The notes beneath the pieces are model-generated. The model was given only the letters and a program-made list of their open reading frames with translations. It was not told the origin of the DNA and did not search any database. From the NCBI GenBank assembly GCA_004356015.1, contig SMYD01000121.1:1-38462 (forward strand): a stretch of DNA of 38,462 nucleotides, given 5' to 3'. A program made the translations under genes and the position numbers. Source of the stretch: Acidobacteriota bacterium (GTDB lineage: Bacteria; Acidobacteriota; Polarisedimenticolia; SMYD01). Within the stretch, counting starts at the first letter, position 1. Every line of letters begins with the position of its first letter. Below are positions 7,690 through 16,349 of this stretch, one piece after another.

Positions 7690-9042
7690 GTGTCGGTCCA
7701 ACTGGGCACAGAAAAAGAACTCCCCCATAATCTGGACGCTGAGCGTTCTGTTCTGGGTGCCGTTCTGGTGGACAACTCCACCCTGCATGCGGCTCTCCAG
7801 CGCCTGAAACCCGGCGACTTCCATCACCATGCCCACCGGCGCATCTTCGCCGCCATGATCGAGTTGACCGAGAAGGCCACCGCTATCGACCTGGTGACCC
7901 TCAAGGAGATGCTGGATCGCAGCGGCAGCCTGGAAGCCAGCGGCGGCACCCTGGCCCTGGCCGCTCTCCTTGACGGCGTCCCCCGCTCGGCCAACGTGGA
8001 TCACTACGCCACCATCGTGAAGGACAAGGCTATCCTGCGGGAGATGATCGATGCCTCCAGCCGGGTCATCGAGTCCTGCTTTGCCGCCCAGGAAGATGCG
8101 GCAGAGGTCCTGGACGAAGCCGAAAAGTCGATCTTCTCCATTGCCCAGGATCAGTACCGCGGCGGGTTCACCGGTCTGCAGCCAATTTCCGAAGAGGCCG
8201 TCACCAGGCTTCAGGCCATGACCGGCGACCACGCCGTGACCGGGGTGTCCACAGGCTTCCAGGAGCTGGATAGCAAGACGTCCGGCCTGCAGCCGTCCGA
8301 CCTGATCCTCATCGCCGCCCGGCCGTCCATGGGCAAGACGGCCCTCTGCTTGAACATCGCGCACCATGCGGCCATGCGCGACGGACGTACGGTGGGCTTG
8401 TTCAGCCTCGAGATGAGCAAGGAGCAGCTCTACCTGCGCCTTCTGGCCAGCCAGGCACGGGTGGACAGCCATCGCCTGCGAACAGGACGTCTCAGCAAGC
8501 GGGAGTGGCAGGAGATCCTGGAAGCCGTGCAGAAACTCAACAAAGTTCCCATCTTCATTGATGACACTCCGGGGATCACGGTCCTGGAGATGCGCGCCAA
8601 GGCGCGCCGCCTGGCTCAGGAACATGGCCTGGACCTGCTCATAGTGGATTACCTGCAGCTCATGCGGGGACGGGGCGGCCATGAAAACCGCAACCTGGAG
8701 ATCGCTGACATCTCCCGTTCCCTCAAGGAACTGGCCAAGGAATTGAAGATCCCCGTGGTCGCCCTGTCCCAGCTTTCCCGGGCCACGGAACAGCGCAGCC
8801 GGGGTGATCGCCGGCCCCAGCTCTCCGACCTGCGCGAATCGGGCGCTCTCGAACAGGACGCCGATGTTGTCATGTTTCTCTATCGTCCGGAAGTTTACGA
8901 TGATAAGAATCCCGAGCTGGAGGGACTGGCCGAACTCATCATCGGCAAACAGCGCAACGGGCCCATCGGCACCGTGGACCTCATCTTCGTCAAGAACTAC
9001 ACGACGTTCCACGATCCTGACAGGCACGAAGAGGTGCCGTGA
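7690..9042 (+). CDS. dnaB: Replicative DNA helicase DnaB
   Basis: Hexameric 5'-3' helicase that unwinds DNA at the replication fork. The N-terminal domain opens with LPHNLDAERSVLGAVLVDN. The RecA-like domain carries Walker A ARPSMGKTALCLNIA, LFSLEMSKEQLYLRLLA, Walker B LLIVDYLQLM, and the late block SQLSRATEQRSRGDRRPQL followed by DLRESGALEQDADVV and the arginine-rich C-terminus. No intein interrupts it. GTG 7690 gives a normal ~450-residue protein; ATG 7612 would add 26 residues unlike DnaB N-termini and sits inside the predicted promoter. The SD in front of 7690 is weak. The stop overlaps the alr start (GTGA), so helicase and alanine racemase are co-translated. Confidence 0.97.
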   Translation: MSVQLGTEKELPHNLDAERSVLGAVLVDNSTLHAALQRLKPGDFHHHAHRRIFAAMIELTEKATAIDLVTLKEMLDRSGSLEASGGTLALAALLDGVPRSANVDHYATIVKDKAILREMIDASSRVIESCFAAQEDAAEVLDEAEKSIFSIAQDQYRGGFTGLQPISEEAVTRLQAMTGDHAVTGVSTGFQELDSKTSGLQPSDLILIAARPSMGKTALCLNIAHHAAMRDGRTVGLFSLEMSKEQLYLRLLASQARVDSHRLRTGRLSKREWQEILEAVQKLNKVPIFIDDTPGITVLEMRAKARRLAQEHGLDLLIVDYLQLMRGRGGHENRNLEIADISRSLKELAKELKIPVVALSQLSRATEQRSRGDRRPQLSDLRESGALEQDADVVMFLYRPEVYDDKNPELEGLAELIIGKQRNGPIGTVDLIFVKNYTTFHDPDRHEEVP

Positions 9043-10250
9043 GCCACTCCCCCGCCGCCCGCCGGGTGCCGGACGCACTGTCACGTCGCCGCCCAACCTG
9101 GCTGGAAATCGATCTGGACGCTCTGGCGGCCAACTTCCGAGTTCTCTCTGAAGCCGCCGGCGGCCGTCCCCTGTGGTGCGTGGTGAAAGCCGAGGCCTAC
9201 AGCCATGGTGCCATGGCCTGCAGCCGCACTCTCGAACGCGCCGGCGCCGCAGGCCTGGTGGTAGCCCTGCCCGAAGAAGGGATGGCCCTGCGCCGCGGCG
9301 GCATCCGCCTGCCCATTCTGCTCTCGGGACCACTTCCGGCCGGGGGGGCCGACCCGCTCCTCGAGCATGACATCACGCCCGCCCTGTCCCGGACAGAGGA
9401 CCTGCGCCGGCTGGAGGACGCGGCTGCGCGACGTGGCGCCCGCGCGTCTTTTCATCTTGAAGTCGATTCGGGCATGACCCGCATGGGCCTGCCGCCTCAC
9501 CGCGTGGATGCGTTCATGCAGGCCGCTGCCGGCTGCACTCACTGCCATCTGGAAGCTGTTTTCTCTCATCTGGCCTCGGTGCACGAGCCCGGAGATGAAG
9601 CGGCCCGCCGGCAACTGGAATGCTTCAGCGACACCGTCAGGCATGTGCGGAAGCTGGCTGGGAGGGACGTGCCATCCCACCTTGCTTCCTCGCCGGCCCT
9701 GTGCGCTTTTCCCCAGGCCGCATGCGACATGGCCCGGCCCGGGCTCCTGCTCTACGGCGTATCCCCGGCGCCGACACTGAATCCCCCCGCAGGGCTTGCG
9801 CCCGTGCTCTCCTTGCGGGCCTCCCTGGTCCTGATTCAAGAGGTGCCGGCGGGGGTGCGGGTGGGCTACGGGGGAACCTGGACCTCCCCTGCCGACACAT
9901 GCCTCGGAGTCATCAGCCTCGGTTATGCCGACGGCCTCTGGCGGGACTGCGCCGGGCAGGCCGAAGCAATCCTCGACGGAAAGCGTGTCCCTTACGTGGG
10001 CGCCGTCAACATGGATCTGGCACAGATCGATCTGGGAGTCGGACGGCACGCCCAGCCTGGCGATGTAGTGACCATCATCGGTTGCCACGGCGGCGAGGCC
10101 ATCACCCTGGAAGAGCTCGCAACTCGCACCGGGCGCACCGTTTACGAATGGCTTACCAACCTGGGAGGCCGGGTCCCGCGACTGACCTACAGATCCGGGC
10201 GCCTGGACCATGTCTGGACCCCCATCGGGTCTTTGTCGATGGAATGTTAA
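9039..10250 (+). CDS. alr: Alanine racemase
   Basis: PLP-dependent interconversion of L- and D-alanine, supplying D-Ala for peptidoglycan. The fold-III landmarks are present: PLP lysine Lys50 in VVKAEAYSHG, HLEVDSGMTRMG at 139-150, FSHLASVHEP near 175-184, and the second catalytic residue Tyr277 in VGYGGTW. The lysine motif departs slightly from the usual KADAYGHG (Glu for Asp, Ser for Gly), and the HLASS segment replaces the usual HLANS, but both catalytic residues remain. At 403 residues it is a little longer than average because of an N-terminal ~18-residue extension. The GTG start at 9039 overlaps dnaB by 4 bp. Confidence 0.95.
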   Translation: MSHSPAARRVPDALSRRRPTWLEIDLDALAANFRVLSEAAGGRPLWCVVKAEAYSHGAMACSRTLERAGAAGLVVALPEEGMALRRGGIRLPILLSGPLPAGGADPLLEHDITPALSRTEDLRRLEDAAARRGARASFHLEVDSGMTRMGLPPHRVDAFMQAAAGCTHCHLEAVFSHLASVHEPGDEAARRQLECFSDTVRHVRKLAGRDVPSHLASSPALCAFPQAACDMARPGLLLYGVSPAPTLNPPAGLAPVLSLRASLVLIQEVPAGVRVGYGGTWTSPADTCLGVISLGYADGLWRDCAGQAEAILDGKRVPYVGAVNMDLAQIDLGVGRHAQPGDVVTIIGCHGGEAITLEELATRTGRTVYEWLTNLGGRVPRLTYRSGRLDHVWTPIGSLSMEC

Positions 10251-10268
10251 AATAAGATCCGGAGGTGT

Positions 10269-11306
10269 GTGATCCGTCGCTTTTCGAATTCAGGCTTGGT
10301 CCTGATCCTGCTTCTGCCGGCACTGGCGCTGCTCCTGACTCCGGTGTCGCGTTTCATCGTGCCCGGCCCGCTGGGCCGGCTGGGTGACGCCGCCGCCGGC
10401 CTTCTCCTTGCCCTGGGGGCTTTGAGATTGCAACGGATCCTCTCGCGCCAGGCGAGCCGCGCCCTGGCCGGCGGTTTTCTGGGGGGTATCCTGGGTGCTC
10501 TGGCCGCGCGCCTACTGGCCGGTCTCGCGCCGGGGCAAGCGGGGGGGGCTGCCGGGGCTTCATTCTTCACCCTCCTGGCCATGGGCTTCATTTACGTGGG
10601 CGCTGCTGTGGGCGCACGCAAGGGGGGCGCCCTCACCCTCTCATCCCTGCGCAATGCATGGCAGGGCACGGAACCCCGCATCGCGCCCAAGATCATCGAC
10701 ACCAGCGTGATCATCGATGGGCGGATTTACGACGTGATCGAAGCCGGTTTCATGGACGGCCGCATCATCGTTCCCCAGTTTGTCCTGAGCGAGTTGCAGC
10801 AGGTGGCCGATTCCTCGGATTCCCTCAAGAGGGCTCGCGGACGTAAAGGTCTGGAGATGCTCCAGGCCATGAAAGGCCTGCCGTCCATTCAGGTGGAGAT
10901 CACCCCGGAGGAGATTCCCGAGATCCGGGAGGTTGATCTGAAACTGATCGAACTCGCCCGGCGAACCGGTGGCAAGCTGGTCACCAACGATTTCAATCTC
11001 AACAAGGTCGCCCGGGTTCGGGACATTCCTGTCCTGAACATCAACGACCTGGCCAATGCTCTCAAGCCGGTAGTTCTCCCCGGCGAGCCCATGCGAGTCT
11101 TTCTGCTCAAGGCCGGCAAGGAACCCGGCCAGGGCGTCGCCTACCTGGATGACGGGACCATGGTGGTGGTGGACGACGGCCGGAATTTCGTGGGGAAGAA
11201 TGTGGACATCCTTGTCACCTCGGTGTTGCAAACCACGGCTGGAAAAATGTTCTTCGGGCGCATGGTGGGCCAGGAGACGCTCCCCCATGAACAGGGAGCG
11301 GGATGA
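10269..11306 (+). CDS. Membrane-anchored PIN-TRAM domain protein (YacL-like)
   Basis: A 345-residue protein of the YacL-like family. Three or four hydrophobic segments occupy residues ~8-116 (around 8-30, 40-52, 66-86 and 97-116). A PIN nuclease domain starts at ~140 with IIDTSVIIDGRIYDV (acidic Asp144, Asp150) and has LVTNDFNLNKVA as its later acidic motif. A C-terminal TRAM domain follows (GQGVAYLDDGTMVVVDDG). PIN domains cleave RNA in a metal-dependent way and TRAM binds RNA, so a membrane-tethered RNase or RNA-binding role is inferred. GTG start at 10269, with GGAGG at 10261-10265. The stop overlaps the next gene (ATGA). No antitoxin partner is adjacent, so a toxin role is unlikely. Confidence 0.9.
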   Translation: MIRRFSNSGLVLILLLPALALLLTPVSRFIVPGPLGRLGDAAAGLLLALGALRLQRILSRQASRALAGGFLGGILGALAARLLAGLAPGQAGGAAGASFFTLLAMGFIYVGAAVGARKGGALTLSSLRNAWQGTEPRIAPKIIDTSVIIDGRIYDVIEAGFMDGRIIVPQFVLSELQQVADSSDSLKRARGRKGLEMLQAMKGLPSIQVEITPEEIPEIREVDLKLIELARRTGGKLVTNDFNLNKVARVRDIPVLNINDLANALKPVVLPGEPMRVFLLKAGKEPGQGVAYLDDGTMVVVDDGRNFVGKNVDILVTSVLQTTAGKMFFGRMVGQETLPHEQGAG

Positions 11307-12298
11307 TCAAGAATCCACGTCTCGTGATGGCTGCCCTTCTCCTGTTCCTGGCCGCAGGTTCGCCGGCCGGGGTCATGGCCGGAGATCGCTACGCCGTTCT
11401 TCCCTTCACCAATGAAACCCGGGAAGACAGCCTCTACTGGATGGGTGAAGCCATAGCCATCGGCCTGACCGATCACCTGCTGGCGGCGGGCGTCACCTGC
11501 GTATCCGCAGAGAGGCGCCGTGACGGCCTGCTGGAGATAGGCCTGGACAGCCGGGAGCCGGTGTCTCTGGCCTCAGCCATTCTGCTGGCTCGACGGCTCG
11601 GGGCCGACTGGATTCTTGTGGGGCACTATACCCTCCTCGCCAATCACGGCCTCTCCATCCGCGGCCACATCGTGTCCGCCCAGGGGCTGGAAGAGGGCAA
11701 ACAGATCGAAGTGCAGGGCGTACTGGCCGATCTCCATCACCTCCAGCAGAAATTTGTGCACAATCTGGTGCCACGCTCCCAGCGTCAGCCTCAAAGGGAA
11801 GGGATCACGCCCATGCAGGAGATGAGCACGGTTCCCCTTTCCAGTGTTGAGTTGTACAGCCGGGCCATGCTGGTCGAGGATCAGGAACAACGTCGTGACC
11901 TCCTGACGCGCGCCCTGGAGTCGGACCCGGTCTATTCTGCAGCCCTGATCCAGCGCGCTCTCCTTGAGATCGCGGAAGGCCGCCCGGAATCCTCGTTTCT
12001 CTGGCTGGATCGCGTCGCACTGGCCAAGGTCGCTTTCCCGGAGCGTTACTGGCTGGCAAGAGGTGACGCCTTCGCCGCCAATGGTGATCGAGGCAGTGCC
12101 ATCGACAACTACAAGAAAGCCCTGGCCTTGCGGACGACGGCCACGGCTCATTTTCGCCTGGGCGCCGTCCTCGCCCAGGGTGGACAGATTCACGACGCGC
12201 GCCTTCATATCTCGGCTGGACTGACCCTCGATCCTCGTGATCCTGAAGGCCTGGAGTTGCATGAGGCCCTTGCCGCTCCGGTGGAGACAGGCTCTTGA
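11303..12298 (+). CDS. Exported TolB-N-like / TPR protein, function unknown
   Basis: The 331-residue product has a signal peptide (residues 1-26, hydrophobic MAALLLFLAAGSPAG then VMA/GD). A ~110-residue domain resembling the TolB amino-terminal / FlgO fold follows: YAVLPFTNETREDSLYWMGEAIAIGLTDHL near 29-60, then RRLGADWILVGHY. The C-terminal half is helical and TPR-like: repeated pairs around 185-320, including GSAIDNYKKALAL and HFRLGAVLAQGGQIHDAR. Such proteins usually sit in the periplasm and mediate protein contacts. It overlaps the PIN-TRAM gene (ATGA) and the rhodanese-like gene (TTGA). I do not recognise a specific function. Confidence 0.8.
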   Translation: MIKNPRLVMAALLLFLAAGSPAGVMAGDRYAVLPFTNETREDSLYWMGEAIAIGLTDHLLAAGVTCVSAERRRDGLLEIGLDSREPVSLASAILLARRLGADWILVGHYTLLANHGLSIRGHIVSAQGLEEGKQIEVQGVLADLHHLQQKFVHNLVPRSQRQPQREGITPMQEMSTVPLSSVELYSRAMLVEDQEQRRDLLTRALESDPVYSAALIQRALLEIAEGRPESSFLWLDRVALAKVAFPERYWLARGDAFAANGDRGSAIDNYKKALALRTTATAHFRLGAVLAQGGQIHDARLHISAGLTLDPRDPEGLELHEALAAPVETGS

Positions 12299-13134
12299 AC
12301 CCGGGATCGGGTCTTCTACTGGTGCTCCTCGCGGCCACTGTCTCGCCGGCCGTGGCGGCGGGGCCAACCGATGCACGCCCACCGCGGGACGTGGAGCTCA
12401 TGGAGCTGGACATCCTGCGCCTGGATCTTGACTCCCTCACGGTCCTGGATATCCGCTCGTTCCCGACGTACCGGGAAGGGCATATCCCCCGCAGCTTCCC
12501 GGTGGATGTGGCCTTGCTCCAGGAAGCGGTGCTGAACGGCCCGACCCCTGATCCCGCCGGTGTGTTGAAGGCCCTCGGTGATGCCCCCTTGATGACCGAC
12601 CGGGCCGTGGTCATCTACGATGCCAGCCTGCCAGGGCGCAATGATGGCTGGGTGGCATGGCTGCTGTCTTATGCAGGCGTGGAAGAGGTGAACATCCTGG
12701 ATGGTGGATTCGCCGCCTGGAACAGGCGAAAACTCCTGGGCGTGTTCCGGGGCTATCCCCTGCCCATTGCGCGGATGCAGTTGCGTGCAGAAGGCTTGAC
12801 CCCCCGCCTCCATCTGCGTGTGGACCCGGCCCGACTTGCCGGAGAAGCCCCGGACGATGCCGCCTTTGTGACCGTCATGCCGGCCGGCAGCCAGCATCTT
12901 TCAGCGGGCCAGATCGCCGTTCACGAGGTTCTGGATGAGCGGCAGTTCTTCCTCTTTCCCTCCCATCTTGAAACCCTGCTGAAATCCCGTGGCCTGGACC
13001 CGGAAAAACGCATGATTCTGACGGGAGAACCTGCCGACATGGGCCTGGTCTGGGCAGCCCTGGTGGGGAACGGGTTTGAGGCCGGCATTGTCATGGGCGT
13101 CTCCCCGCAGTCGCCGCAACCACCAGCGCCTTGA
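12295..13134 (+). CDS. Exported rhodanese-like protein lacking the catalytic cysteine
   Basis: A signal peptide covers residues ~1-22 (SGLLLVLLAATVSPAVAA). A rhodanese domain follows with VLDIRSFPTYREGHIPRSFPVD, VVIYDASLPGRNDGWVAWLL and VNILDGGFAAW, which matches the first (structural) domain of tandem-domain thiosulfate sulfurtransferases. The C-terminal ~110 residues look like a second rhodanese domain, but where the active-site Cys loop should be it reads LTGEPADMGLVWAAL, so no sulfur-accepting Cys is present. A binding or structural role rather than sulfur transfer is inferred. The start is TTG 12295, overlapping the preceding stop; the stop overlaps the next TTG start. Confidence 0.75.
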   Translation: MNPGSGLLLVLLAATVSPAVAAGPTDARPPRDVELMELDILRLDLDSLTVLDIRSFPTYREGHIPRSFPVDVALLQEAVLNGPTPDPAGVLKALGDAPLMTDRAVVIYDASLPGRNDGWVAWLLSYAGVEEVNILDGGFAAWNRRKLLGVFRGYPLPIARMQLRAEGLTPRLHLRVDPARLAGEAPDDAAFVTVMPAGSQHLSAGQIAVHEVLDERQFFLFPSHLETLLKSRGLDPEKRMILTGEPADMGLVWAALVGNGFEAGIVMGVSPQSPQPPAP

Positions 13135-14855
13135 GCCGAGGCCGCTTCCCCGGCACCCCACGGATCCTCATGGCGGGGGCGGCCCTTCTGGCGGTCGCCG
13201 GCCTCAGCGTGGCCCCTCTCTTTTTTCACGCCACCCTGCCCCGCGGGGACGATGTGGGGGAGCATGTCCAGTTCGTCCAGGACTTCAGCTCCGGGTTGCG
13301 CCAGGGACTCCTCTACCCCCGCTGGTTGCCCCATACCAACCTGGGTTACGGCGCGCCGGTGTTCATTTTTTATCCTCCCCTGGCCACGGCCATGGTGGCT
13401 GGCCTGCATGCCGCCGGGCTGGATCTGTTCGCCGCCTTCCGCCTGGGCATCTTTTTCCTCACCCTGGCTGCCGCGGCCGGCGCCTTCCTTCTGGGGTCTC
13501 GCCGTACCGGCGGATCCTCGCTGGCGGCCGGCATCTTCACCGCAGCGTTCTGGGTTCTGCTCCCCTATCACGCCGTGGATCTGTTCAGCCGTTTTGCCCT
13601 GGCTGAAGCGGCCACTTTCGTGTTTCTTCCCCTCCTCTTTCTTGCCCTGGATCGCCGCCCTCAGCCTCATCTGGCCGGCACGGCCGCCGCGTTCGCCGGT
13701 CTGGCCCTCTCCCACCTGCCCACCGCGTATCTCGCCGCCTGGATCTCCCTGGCCTGGGTCCTTCCCCGGGGCCGCAGAGGCGTCGGGGTCGTCGTCCTGG
13801 CCCTGCTGCTGGGCGTCGGCTGTGCCGCCCTCTACGTGGGCCCCGCGGTTCTCGAGCGGCCGCTGATTCATTCCGACTGGCTGGAACAGAATCCGCTGTA
13901 CCGCTTCGACGTCCATTACCTTTTCTTTCCCAGACAGGTGGAGTTTCAGGGAGATCCCATCCACTCCGATGTCAGCGGCTGGCTGGACACCACAACTCTG
14001 GGACAGATCCGACTGCTGGTTCCCCTGACCCTGGGACTCGCCGCCTTCGCCTGGTTGTGCCGTCTTCTTCTGCGCCGCCCTGGGCGACCTGCCGACCCCA
14101 TGCATCGGTACATGGCTCTGGCCCTCTGCGCGACCCTGGGCATGACTCGTCTGTCCGATCCCATCTGGCGCTGGCTTCCGGGCTTCGCCTCGGTGGCTTT
14201 CCCCTGGCGTCTGAGCCTTTTTCTCACCCTGGCCGCCGCCCTCCTCATGTCCGCGGCCCTGGCAGATCTGTGGCGATATTCCTCCCGAAGACTCGCTCTG
14301 GGGGCGGGCATGGCGACGCTGGCCCTCTCTCTCGGCGCCAGTCTCTGGATTGCCCGCAGTGCGGACTGGGATACCTTCACGCCCGCACACAGCGAGACGC
14401 CGGTGGTCAGGCTGCGTGCCGCCGGCGCCTTCATGCCGCTCAGCAACCCAGTCATGCGGGGTTTCCGCAAGGGCCGGACTGCCGGCCCGGCTGTCCTCAC
14501 CAGCGCCCTCGGGGGGACCGTGGGCAAGGTCACACCACTGGAAATCAGCAACCATCGCCGGGTCTACCAGGTCACGGTACCGACCGCAGGCACGACGGCT
14601 CTCTCCTTCTTCCAGTTCGACTACCCGGGCTGGTCGATTCTCATCGACGGGCACGTCACGCCCCACAGCCTGAGGCCTCCCTTCGGCACCATTGCGGTTC
14701 CCGTGCCGCCTGGTGAGCATACGGTGGTGCTCAGGTTCAGGAACACGCTCCAGAGGAAGGTGGCAGCCTGCGTCAGCGCCTTCAGCCTGGCGCTGCTGCT
14801 TGCCTTGACCCTCCTTGGGCGCAGCCGTACGATGGGACCCAGGAGGTCCGTTTGA
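13131..14855 (+). CDS. Large integral membrane protein, PTPS-related (GT-C-like) family
   Basis: A 574-residue protein with about ten hydrophobic helices over residues 10-440 and a soluble beta-rich tail. The region RGDDVGEHVQFVQDF in the first loop, GYGAPVFIFYPPLATAM, and FSRFALAEAATFVFLPLLFLA match the 6-pyruvoyl-tetrahydropterin-synthase-related membrane family, which resembles GT-C glycosyltransferases using lipid-linked sugars. The acidic pair Asp-Asp in the first loop sits where GT-C enzymes have their catalytic acid. The extracytoplasmic tail ends with a last transmembrane segment near 548-566. The TTG start at 13131 and TTGA overlap downstream couple it to the GT2-methyltransferase fusion. 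A role in surface glycan or lipid modification is inferred. Confidence 0.75.
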   Translation: MSRGRFPGTPRILMAGAALLAVAGLSVAPLFFHATLPRGDDVGEHVQFVQDFSSGLRQGLLYPRWLPHTNLGYGAPVFIFYPPLATAMVAGLHAAGLDLFAAFRLGIFFLTLAAAAGAFLLGSRRTGGSSLAAGIFTAAFWVLLPYHAVDLFSRFALAEAATFVFLPLLFLALDRRPQPHLAGTAAAFAGLALSHLPTAYLAAWISLAWVLPRGRRGVGVVVLALLLGVGCAALYVGPAVLERPLIHSDWLEQNPLYRFDVHYLFFPRQVEFQGDPIHSDVSGWLDTTTLGQIRLLVPLTLGLAAFAWLCRLLLRRPGRPADPMHRYMALALCATLGMTRLSDPIWRWLPGFASVAFPWRLSLFLTLAAALLMSAALADLWRYSSRRLALGAGMATLALSLGASLWIARSADWDTFTPAHSETPVVRLRAAGAFMPLSNPVMRGFRKGRTAGPAVLTSALGGTVGKVTPLEISNHRRVYQVTVPTAGTTALSFFQFDYPGWSILIDGHVTPHSLRPPFGTIAVPVPPGEHTVVLRFRNTLQRKVAACVSAFSLALLLALTLLGRSRTMGPRRSV

Positions 14856-16270
14856 AGCTGTCCATCGTCATCCCGGTCTACAACGAGATCCACACCATCG
14901 AGGAGATTCTGCGTCAGGTGCGCGCCATCCCCCTGGAATTGGAGATCATCATCGTGGACGACGGCTCCACCGACGGCACACGCGAGGTTCTCCAGGCTCT
15001 TGACGCTCCTGACATCAAGGTGTTCTTCCACGAGAAGAACGTGGGCAAGGGGGGGGCGCTCAAGACGGGCTTCGCCCATACCACAGGCGATATCGTGGTC
15101 ATCCAGGACGCCGATCTTGAGTACCTCCCCGAGGAGATCCCCGCGCTCATCGATCCCATTGTCAAGGGGAAAGCCGATGTGGTGTTCGGCTCCCGTTTCC
15201 TTGGAGCCCGGCGAGTCTTCATGTTCTCCCATCTTCTGGGCAACAAGATCCTGACGCTTCTGACCAACATCCTCTACAACACCACCCTCACCGATATGGA
15301 AACCTGCTACAAGGCTTTTCGCGGCGACGTGGCCCGCAGCCTGAACCTTCGCGCCCGCGATTTCGGCTGTGAACCGGAAATGACCGCCAAGGTTTTTCGT
15401 CGCGGCCTGCGCGTCTACGAGATCCCCATCTCCTACGACGGGCGCACATACGCCGAAGGTAAGAAGATCACCTGGCGGGATGGCTTCAAGGCCGTCTACT
15501 GGCTTCTCCGCTGCCGCTTCACCGTGGATGACGTGGGCCACGAAACCCTGCGCCGCATGGCGGCCACGGATCGCTACAGCCGCCTCATCGTGCAGCGTAT
15601 CGAGGGCGACGTCGGCCAGCGTGTGCTGGAAGTCGGCTCGGGGCTGGGTAATATCTCCGGGCACCTTTCCAGGCGCGAAATCCTGGTGGTGAGTGACATC
15701 ACCGACACCTACCTGGAGAAGCTGCAACGGCGTTTCGCGGGCAACAGCCGGGTGCGGGTGGTCCGCTACGATCTCAACGAAGGCACCCGCGCCGACTTGC
15801 GCGACCTCGAACTGGACACGATCATCTGCCTGAACGTCCTGGAGCACATCAAGGACGACGGCGCGGCCCTGCGCGGGCTGGCGGGCATGCTCAAGCCCCA
15901 TGGCCGCCTTATTCTCCTGGTACCCGCACACCCCCTTCTTTACTCGCCCCTGGACCGCAACCTGGATCATTACCGCCGCTACCGGCGCCGGGCTCTTCAT
16001 GCGCTGCTGAAACGCAGTGGCTTCACCGTCAAGCGCAGCTTTCACTTCAACATGTTGGGGGCGCTGGGATGGTGGTTCAACGGCAGGGTGCTACGCCGCA
16101 AGATCCTGCCCGGAGGCCAGTTGCGCCTGTTCAACCTGGTGGTGGGTCTGTTGCGTGTTGAGGCCCTGATGCATCCGCCCTTCGGGCTGTCCCTGGTGGT
16201 CACCGCCAGCCGCGGGCCGGCGGTGGAGCCGGCGGCCCTTGCGCCGGCGACAGACCTGAAGACTAGCTGA
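14852..16270 (+). CDS. Fused GT2 glycosyltransferase and class I SAM methyltransferase
   Basis: Residues 1-225 form a dolichyl/undecaprenyl-phosphate-mannose-synthase-like GT2 domain: LSIVIPVYNEIHTIEEIL, the DDGSTDGT motif, the metal-binding DAD at 86-88, and FGSRFLG. It lacks the C-terminal membrane helices of GtrB-type enzymes. From ~245 a class I methyltransferase begins, with motif I VLEVGSGLGN (258-267), a DITDTYLEK acidic loop at 282-290 and motif IV ICLNVLEHIKDD (325-336). Single-gene fusion suggests that a lipid-linked sugar is made and a methyl group added to the same or a neighbouring product. It follows a PTPS-related membrane protein that could act as the acceptor-side transferase. 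The TTG start overlaps upstream by 4 bp. Confidence 0.88.
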   Translation: MKLSIVIPVYNEIHTIEEILRQVRAIPLELEIIIVDDGSTDGTREVLQALDAPDIKVFFHEKNVGKGGALKTGFAHTTGDIVVIQDADLEYLPEEIPALIDPIVKGKADVVFGSRFLGARRVFMFSHLLGNKILTLLTNILYNTTLTDMETCYKAFRGDVARSLNLRARDFGCEPEMTAKVFRRGLRVYEIPISYDGRTYAEGKKITWRDGFKAVYWLLRCRFTVDDVGHETLRRMAATDRYSRLIVQRIEGDVGQRVLEVGSGLGNISGHLSRREILVVSDITDTYLEKLQRRFAGNSRVRVVRYDLNEGTRADLRDLELDTIICLNVLEHIKDDGAALRGLAGMLKPHGRLILLVPAHPLLYSPLDRNLDHYRRYRRRALHALLKRSGFTVKRSFHFNMLGALGWWFNGRVLRRKILPGGQLRLFNLVVGLLRVEALMHPPFGLSLVVTASRGPAVEPAALAPATDLKTS

Positions 16271-16349
16271 GCCCAAACCCCGAATGTGGACTGCCAACCG
16301 GGTGGAACGCTCTCCCCCCAGGGAAGTGTCCTCGGGTACCATCTCCACC

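Noticed and set aside
7615-9333. 572-codon minus-strand open frame opposite dnaB and alr
   Set aside because: Shadow of two well-supported genes; the composition is typical of antisense GC-rich frames.
10641-11306. PIN domain gene as toxin of a toxin-antitoxin pair
   Set aside because: It is fused to transmembrane helices and a TRAM domain, and no small antitoxin gene precedes or follows it.
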